DNA from: an uncultured Prevotella sp.
GTDB lineage: Bacteria > Bacteroidota > Bacteroidia > Bacteroidales > Bacteroidaceae
Direction: 5' to 3'
Length of the DNA: 57,465 nt
Assembly: GCA_900543585.1 (NCBI GenBank)
Contig: UQRP01000014.1
Coordinates: 1-57,465, forward strand
A program made the translations under genes and the position numbers. Within the stretch, counting starts at the first letter, position 1; every line of letters starts with the position of its first letter. The notes beneath the pieces are model-generated. The model ran no database searches and had not been told where the DNA came from. It worked only from the letters and a program-made list of their open reading frames with translations. Positions 52,291 through 57,465 of this stretch are shown here, one piece after another.

Positions 52291-53439
52291 ATGGATAAGA
52301 ATATTGTTAAAGTAACTTCTCCGCTGCTCCCAGATTTAAGAGAGTTTACTAAATATTTAAAAGAGATCTGGAATAGTCAATGGTTAACAAACAATGGACT
52401 TTTCCACCAACAACTAGAAAAGGCATTAGCAGAATACCTCAAAGTTCCATATTTAAGTTTATTTACTAATGGCACGCTACCTCTGATAACAGCGTTACAA
52501 GCTTTTAGAATAACTGGAGAGGTAATAACAACTCCGTATAGTTTTGTCGCTACTACGCATGCATTATGGTGGAATGGCATTAAACCTGTATTTGTGGATA
52601 TTGATCCTAATACGGGTGATATGGATCCAAATAAAATAGAGGCAGCCATTACGCCTAAGACAACGGCTATACTCCCTGTCCACGTCTATGGAAAACCCTG
52701 CAACGTTGATGCAATTCAAGAGATAGCAGACAAGTATGGATTAAAAGTTATTTATGACGCAGCCCATGCTTTCAAGGTAGAAGTGTCAGGTAAGGATTAT
52801 AAGTCCATTACCGGCGGCAAGGATGATTATGTATCCATTCTGAATGCTGGTGACATCTCTACGCTTAGCTTCCATGCAACCAAGGTCTATAATACTGTGG
52901 AAGGCGGAGCTATGGTTATGCATGATGCCAAGATGAAAAAGCGCATTGACTACTTAAAGAACTTTGGCTTTGCTGACGAGGTAACAGTTGTTGGTCCAGG
53001 CATCAACAGCAAGATGGATGAGATTCGCTCAGCTTATGGACTTCTTAATCTCAAACAAGTGGATGATGCCATCGCTGCACGTAAACATGTCGCTGAAGCC
53101 TATCGCAAAGCTCTTCGTGGTGTTGAGGGAATCACATTTTTCGATGATATGCCCGGTGTGCGCCACAACTACAGCTACTTCCCCATCTTCGTTGATGAGA
53201 AAAAGTATGGTATGAGTCGTGACGAGCTCTACTTCAAGATGCGTGACCGCAAAGTTTGGGGCCGTCGCTACTTCTACCCACTCATCAGCGAGTTCTCCAC
53301 TTATCGCGGTTTAGAGAGTGCAGATCCTGCCAATCTTCCAGAGGCTCACAAAATGGCAAATTCTGTCATCTGTCTGCCTATGCACCATCTTCTAAGTGAT
53401 GAAGATATTCAGAGAGTCATTGACTGCATTGTAAAATAA
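52291..53439 (+). CDS. DegT/DnrJ/EryC1-family PLP sugar aminotransferase
   Basis: The 382-aa enzyme is of the type that transfers an amino group onto nucleotide-linked keto sugars. NSQWLTNNGLFHQQLEKALA, LFTNGTLPLITALQAF and PVHVYGKPCNVDAI mark the family; the PLP lysine is Lys198 in SFHATKVYNTVEGGAMV. The C-terminal segment YFYPLISEFSTYRGLESADP is standard. It begins an apparent operon of five genes, with 12 bases to the ATP-grasp gene. Codons are AT-richer than in upstream genes, suggesting a transferred surface-polysaccharide block. Confidence 0.9.
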   Translation: MDKNIVKVTSPLLPDLREFTKYLKEIWNSQWLTNNGLFHQQLEKALAEYLKVPYLSLFTNGTLPLITALQAFRITGEVITTPYSFVATTHALWWNGIKPVFVDIDPNTGDMDPNKIEAAITPKTTAILPVHVYGKPCNVDAIQEIADKYGLKVIYDAAHAFKVEVSGKDYKSITGGKDDYVSILNAGDISTLSFHATKVYNTVEGGAMVMHDAKMKKRIDYLKNFGFADEVTVVGPGINSKMDEIRSAYGLLNLKQVDDAIAARKHVAEAYRKALRGVEGITFFDDMPGVRHNYSYFPIFVDEKKYGMSRDELYFKMRDRKVWGRRYFYPLISEFSTYRGLESADPANLPEAHKMANSVICLPMHHLLSDEDIQRVIDCIVK

Positions 53440-53451
53440 CAGACTACATTT

Positions 53452-54660
53452 ATGGCTAAACAAAAGAGACTTATGTTGTTAGGTGGACTTCGATACCTTC
53501 TGCCTGTTATCGAAGCAGCCCATAAACAAGGTTACTATGTGATAACCTGTGACTATCTTCCTCACAATATTGCCCATAAATACTCAGACGAGTATGTCAA
53601 TGTGAGCATTGTGGATAAAGAAGCAGTGCTAAAAGTCGCACGTGAGAAAAAAATTGACGGAATTATGTCATTTGCTGTTGATCCAGGCGTGATGACAGCC
53701 TCTTATGTTCAGAATGAGATGGGACTTCCCTCTTTCGGGCCGTATGAGTCCGTCTGTATCTTACAGAACAAAGACAGATTTCGCGCCTTTCTCACCCAAC
53801 ATGGATTCAACGTGCCTAAAGCTAAAGGCTTTGGCTCTATAGAAGAAGCACTAAAGGCCAGAGCTTGGTACCCATGGCCTGTAATAGTCAAACCAACTGA
53901 TTCGGCTGGAAGCAAAGGAGTGTCACGTGTTGATAGATACGAGGATTTACAGCCAGCACTTGAAAATGCCTTTGAACATTCCATATCAGGGCGAGTCATA
54001 GTTGAGGAGTTTATAGAAGAACAAGGATGCTCATCTGATAGTGACAGCTTTTCTCTTGATGGGAAGCTCGTTTTTACCTCTTTCTCTGCACAGCGTTTTG
54101 ACAAGAATGCCACCAACGAATATGTCCCCGCTGCTTATTCCTGGCCATCGACATTTACCCATGAACAAGAGGAATATTTGAGGTCAGAACTTCAACGTCT
54201 ACTTTCTCTCCTTCACATGCAGACATCTGTCTACAACATTGAGACACGTATTGGAACGAACGGCAAACCGTATATCATGGAACTCTCGCCTCGTGGCGGC
54301 GGTAACCGCCTCGCTGAGATGGTACGAATGGGAACAGGCATTGACATGATTACAGCTTGTACACGAGCCTGCGTTGGTGACAGCATTCCCTTAATTGAAC
54401 AAAGACAATTTGACGGTCATTGGGCAGAAGTGATACTCCACTCAGAAAAGGAGGGGAAATTCAAGCAACTCAATGTATCACCAGAAATGGAGCCTTATAT
54501 CAAGCAAACTGATCTATGGGTTAATATAGGTGATAAAATTAAGACGTTCTTAGGGGCTAATGATGCGATCGGCACTCTTGTTCTTCGTTTTGATACGGGC
54601 AAAGAACTTGTTAATGCCATGAACAACGTCAACGAATGGTGTAAAGTAGAAACGGAATAA
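53452..54660 (+). CDS. ATP-grasp carboxylate-amine ligase-like protein
   Basis: The 402-aa protein has an N-terminal Rossmann-like pre-ATP-grasp domain (KRLMLLGGLRYLLPVIEAAH). The ATP-grasp core follows at about residues 110-300: PVIVKPTDSAGSKGVSRV, RVIVEEFIEEQGCSSDSDSF and a metal-binding YIMELSPRGGGNR. Such proteins join a carboxylate to an amine through an acyl phosphate. Within a sugar gene block it may decorate an amino sugar with an amino acid, but the substrates are unknown. Confidence 0.82.
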   Translation: MAKQKRLMLLGGLRYLLPVIEAAHKQGYYVITCDYLPHNIAHKYSDEYVNVSIVDKEAVLKVAREKKIDGIMSFAVDPGVMTASYVQNEMGLPSFGPYESVCILQNKDRFRAFLTQHGFNVPKAKGFGSIEEALKARAWYPWPVIVKPTDSAGSKGVSRVDRYEDLQPALENAFEHSISGRVIVEEFIEEQGCSSDSDSFSLDGKLVFTSFSAQRFDKNATNEYVPAAYSWPSTFTHEQEEYLRSELQRLLSLLHMQTSVYNIETRIGTNGKPYIMELSPRGGGNRLAEMVRMGTGIDMITACTRACVGDSIPLIEQRQFDGHWAEVILHSEKEGKFKQLNVSPEMEPYIKQTDLWVNIGDKIKTFLGANDAIGTLVLRFDTGKELVNAMNNVNEWCKVETE

Positions 54661-54664
54661 CACT

Positions 54665-55711
54665 ATGCAGACGATCTTATTATTCGGAGCTACTGGCAGT
54701 GTTGGAGCTTACACTGCTATAGGACTTAAAGAGCAAGGCTATAAAGTCATTGCTGTAGCTCATCGTAAGTCTGACAATGGAATGTTTGAAGAGTATGGGA
54801 TACCATATTATTCTGTCGACGTGTCAGATCAACATACATTTGATGTTTTGCCTCAATCTGGTATTGATCAGGTGATTCATTTTGCTGGCGCTATGCCTGC
54901 AAGGATGAAAGACTACAATCCACACCTCTATGTGGAGACAATAGTAGAAGGTACTCTTAACGTATTGGAATACATGAGAAAGATCGGGGCGAAAAAGATT
55001 ATTTTCGCTCAGTCTATCTCTGATATTCTATATAAGTTTGGTACAAGTACACCTATTAATCCTGATTGCGAGCGTCGCAACCCATTGACAGGTGATCACG
55101 CCGTATATTCAATTTCAAAGAATGCTGCTGTAAATCTTATAGAGCACTATCACGCGCAATATGGTTTTTCTCGCTTTATTTTAAGATTGCCAACGATTTA
55201 TGTATATCAGCCTAACCCTTATTACTATGTCGATGGTAAACTTCATTGGATGGGCTATCGTTTCCTCATTGACAAGGCTATTAAAGGTGAGCCTATTGAG
55301 TTATGGGGTGATCCTACTTCTGAAAAGGAAATCGTTTACGTTCGTGACTTTGTTCAAATTGTCGAGAGATGCGTTGAATCACATGAAGAGGGCGGTATTT
55401 ATAATGTCGGTACTGGCGTTGGAGTTAGTATGGAAGAACAGATACATGGTATTATTGAAGTCTTTTCACCCAAAGAGCATCCATCAATTGTTATAAAGGC
55501 TCCTGACAAGCCAAGTTCACCACACTTCCGTCTTGATATTAAAAAAACTTTGGCTCTTGGTTATACCCCAAAGTATGACTACATCTCATACTTGAAAGAT
55601 TTCAAAAAGGAAATGAGAATCAATCGCTTTGCAAAAATTTGGGGAAAGCCAGAAGATTTTACCCCTCCCTGTATGCAGGAACTGAACCGGCATCATCATA
55701 CTGTAAGTTAA
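54665..55711 (+). CDS. NAD-dependent epimerase/dehydratase (extended SDR)
   Basis: The 348-aa protein has the NAD-binding motif LLFGATGSVGAYTAIGL at the N-terminus, IDQVIHFAGAMPARM, and the active-site pair YSISKNAAVNLIEHY (YxxxK). It would modify a nucleotide-activated sugar. It starts four bases after the ATP-grasp gene. Confidence 0.87.
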   Translation: MQTILLFGATGSVGAYTAIGLKEQGYKVIAVAHRKSDNGMFEEYGIPYYSVDVSDQHTFDVLPQSGIDQVIHFAGAMPARMKDYNPHLYVETIVEGTLNVLEYMRKIGAKKIIFAQSISDILYKFGTSTPINPDCERRNPLTGDHAVYSISKNAAVNLIEHYHAQYGFSRFILRLPTIYVYQPNPYYYVDGKLHWMGYRFLIDKAIKGEPIELWGDPTSEKEIVYVRDFVQIVERCVESHEEGGIYNVGTGVGVSMEEQIHGIIEVFSPKEHPSIVIKAPDKPSSPHFRLDIKKTLALGYTPKYDYISYLKDFKKEMRINRFAKIWGKPEDFTPPCMQELNRHHHTVS

Positions 55712-55730
55712 ACAATATAAAGCTTGCAGT

Positions 55731-56030
55731 ATGAAAAGTATTGGAGGTTTTTTCTCATTGGAATTATCGCATTCGACATGGGGTGAACGCTATCCTAAGG
55801 CCATCAAGCTTAACAGTGGGCGCTCGTGCCTGAAGTACATACTAATAGCAAGAAAGTATAAGAAAGTCTGGCTTCCCTATTATAAGTGTGAGGCTATTCT
55901 ACAGCATATCACGCGAAACGGCATAGAATATGGATTCTATCATATTGACAAAGACTTCCATATATCCGATAGGGGTTATGTAGGCTCAGATGAAGTCCTC
56001 ATCTATACAGACTATTTTGGATTGATATAG
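55731..56030 (+). pseudogene. 5' fragment of a DegT-like/aminotransferase-fold polysaccharide gene
   Basis: The 99-aa product reads MKSIGGFFSLELSHSTWGER, LNSGRSCLKYILIARKYKKV, LPYYKCEAIL, then YTDYFGLI and a stop. This is the N-terminal quarter of a PLP-fold family common in polysaccharide loci, whose full members are about 350 aa. The stop (TAG) falls right after the conserved YTxYFGL motif, and about 50 bases later the GT2 gene begins, so the rest of the gene appears deleted. Confidence 0.6.
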
Positions 56031-56081
56031 CCCAATGTCTGATAGATAGCGATTATAACAATCTATAAATAGTAAATTATC

Positions 56082-57080
56082 ATGATAAATATGCACCAAC
56101 CTTTAGTTTCTATCCAATGTCTCGTTTACAATCACGAGAATTATTTAAGAAAATGTTTAGATGGGATTATAGCCCAAAAGACGAACTTCTCTTTTGAGAT
56201 AATTGTTCATGATGATGCATCAACTGATCATTCCCAGGATATTATCCGAGAGTACAAAACAAAATTCCCAAACATTGTCAAGCCAATTTATGAAAGGGAG
56301 AATCAATATTCCAAAGGTGAAGGAAAGCTTATTCAATTAATGGCAAAGGCATGTAAAGGAAAATATATAGCTTTATGCGAAGGCGATGACTTTTGGATTG
56401 ATCCTTTAAAACTCCAGAAACAAATAGATTTTCTCGAAGCTCATCAGAAATGTTCCATGGTGTGCAGCAGGACGAAGCTATATTCAGAACAAAAGAGAAA
56501 ATACATCGGAGAAATAAGAAATAAGCATAGCAATGGATACTTATCTCCCCAAAAGGTAATCATGAAAGGCGGTCTATACATTGCAACTGTAAGTATTGTA
56601 TATAGAAAAGAAATAAGAAATTTAAATTATCCTTCTTATTGCCTTAACTGCGTTGTAGGTGATTATCCTCTCCAGATAATGGCTTCTATGAAAGGAAAAA
56701 TCTACTATTTCGATGAGGCTATGGCTGCATACAGAGTAGAAAATCCCATTTCATGGATTGGCAGAAACAAACAAAAAAACAGCAATAAGAAAGATTACCA
56801 AAAGAAAATAATAGGCTTAAGATCAGAATTAAAGATGCTTAAGGGATTTGCAGAAGAGTATCCCCAATACAGAAGAATATTCTATCGCAGAATAAACTTT
56901 TATATGATCTCTTTGGTGCATAAAAACATGGAAAGCGAGTATTATGATATTTTTAAAAAAGAACTTGCAGACTTTCTCATGGAAAGAAGTTTATTGTGGC
57001 GGATAGGCTATAATATACGTATGCATGCCCCAAGGATATACTATGAAATATGGAAACTAGCGGCTAAAATCGGAGGATAG
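56082..57080 (+). CDS. family 2 glycosyltransferase
   Basis: The 332-aa protein has the GT-A N-terminus VSIQCLVYNHENYLRKCLDG, EIIVHDDASTDHSQDIIREY and the metal-binding EGDDFWIDPLKL (DxD-like, about residue 100). It would add a sugar to a surface polysaccharide or glycolipid. The C-terminal third is basic and lacks membrane helices. A second start at Met4 is possible. It is the last gene of the AT-rich block and is followed by the 22-bp repeat array. Confidence 0.9.
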   Translation: MINMHQPLVSIQCLVYNHENYLRKCLDGIIAQKTNFSFEIIVHDDASTDHSQDIIREYKTKFPNIVKPIYERENQYSKGEGKLIQLMAKACKGKYIALCEGDDFWIDPLKLQKQIDFLEAHQKCSMVCSRTKLYSEQKRKYIGEIRNKHSNGYLSPQKVIMKGGLYIATVSIVYRKEIRNLNYPSYCLNCVVGDYPLQIMASMKGKIYYFDEAMAAYRVENPISWIGRNKQKNSNKKDYQKKIIGLRSELKMLKGFAEEYPQYRRIFYRRINFYMISLVHKNMESEYYDIFKKELADFLMERSLLWRIGYNIRMHAPRIYYEIWKLAAKIGG

Positions 57081-57159
57081 AAGTCTGAAAAAGACGTACT
57101 TGCTTTCCTTTTATAATAGTTCTTGCGATTCCCCCAAAAACGGTTATACTACAATTCAC

Positions 57160-57269
57160 GGCATTTGCCACAGATATCGTTGGCATATGCCACAGACTTC
57201 ATTGGCATTTGCCACAGATGTCGCTGACATATGCCGCAGACTTCGCTGGCATATGCCACGCAACGTCAC
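57160..57269. repeat. array of five 22-bp units with GGCATWTGCC cores
   Basis: Cores GGCATTTGCC, GGCATATGCC, GGCATTTGCC, GACATATGCC and GGCATATGCC start at 57160, 57182, 57204, 57226 and 57248, exactly 22 bp apart, with 12-base linkers close to ACAGAYDTCRYT. GGCATATGCC is a perfect palindrome. The unit equals the reverse complement of the array at 17982-18113. Confidence 0.92.
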
Positions 57270-57308
57270 GCCAATGGTGCAGACTGTTCCCAAGAGGAAG
57301 AAAGACAA

Positions 57309-57348
57309 ATCCCCGTTACCGCCGGCAAATGTCTGCGATAACGGGGAA
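57309..57348. terminator. hairpin beyond the second 22-bp array
   Basis: ATCCCCGTTA pairs with TAACGGGGAA(T) around a 20-base loop; it could end the polysaccharide operon. The rest of 57270-57465 contains no gene I can support. Confidence 0.45.
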
Positions 57349-57465
57349 TACTATGCTTCACTGGTTACAGATCCGTAGTTGGTTAGAGAGGTCGTTGCCC
57401 AAGGTAAATAGTTTTTTAACCAAAACCAAGAAAACCTCTTTGTGTCAGCGCCAAGGGCTAAGGCC

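Noticed and set aside
57100..57378. 92-codon frame across the second 22-bp array
   Set aside because: Again a translation of the repeats with no independent support.

Overview
The window looks like a chromosomal segment from a Prevotellaceae member (phylum Bacteroidota; Prevotella/Segatella-like, species not resolved). Evidence: SusC/SusD/SusE-type outer-membrane glycan uptake genes, a SusR-type regulator, BspA-like leucine-rich-repeat proteins, a PurL fused to its glutaminase domain, no obvious Shine-Dalgarno sequences, and repeated Bacteroidota promoters of the form TTTG-N19..21-TAnnTTTG.

Layout. (1) 1-15.6 kb: an alpha-glucan utilisation locus on the minus strand (susC, susD, a three-module SusE/F-like binding lipoprotein, a GH27-like lipoprotein, a GH97 alpha-glucosidase, an LRR protein, a 63-aa protein), with the divergent susR-like regulator at 13156. 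susC carries two frameshifts, one in a run of nine G. The locus lies between two almost identical copies of the 3' end of a 104-aa gene (1-63 and 15538-15600), next to what looks like a decayed cvfB fragment. (2) 15.6-25.2 kb: housekeeping genes: an FKBP lipoprotein and glyQS (minus), then parC-type topoisomerase A, a DUF3316-like protein, an S41 protease and tex (plus, partly overlapping), then tRNA-Leu(UAG). (3) 25.2-30.8 kb: accessory DNA: a 0.8-kb remnant bracketed by copies of the tRNA 3' end, an AAA-ATPase/PD-(D/E)XK protein, an LRR protein with 13 repeats, and a 1.2-kb repeat-rich gap. (4) 30.8-35.9 kb: purL and a split chromate-type transporter pair. (5) 36.1-49.8 kb: a second, cytoplasmic/periplasmic malto-oligosaccharide cluster: neopullulanase (susA-like), an ABC exporter, a LacI regulator with an MFS sugar transporter, and an opposing operon malQ (with starch-binding modules) - GH97 - pullulanase. 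(6) 49.9-51.9 kb: a secreted glutathione peroxidase with a one-Cys OhrR/MarR regulator, and a truncated surface protein. (7) 52.3-57.1 kb: a visibly AT-richer surface-polysaccharide block (aminotransferase, ATP-grasp, epimerase, a truncated gene, GT2).

How it fits together. The SusCD system would bind and import alpha-glucan fragments. GH27-like and GH97 enzymes, neopullulanase, pullulanase and 4-alpha-glucanotransferase would then reduce them to glucose and maltodextrins under SusR and LacI control. The GH27-like lipoprotein makes an alpha-1,6-glucan (dextran-like) specialisation of the first locus possible, but this is inference.

The most unusual signals are non-coding or variable: two arrays of a 22-bp palindromic repeat at exact spacing (17982-18113 and 57160-57269), other short arrays with 20-, 30- and 32-bp periods, the G9 tract in the susC signal peptide, and the tRNA-Leu scar. 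No rRNA, CRISPR array, complete insertion sequence or integrase was seen.
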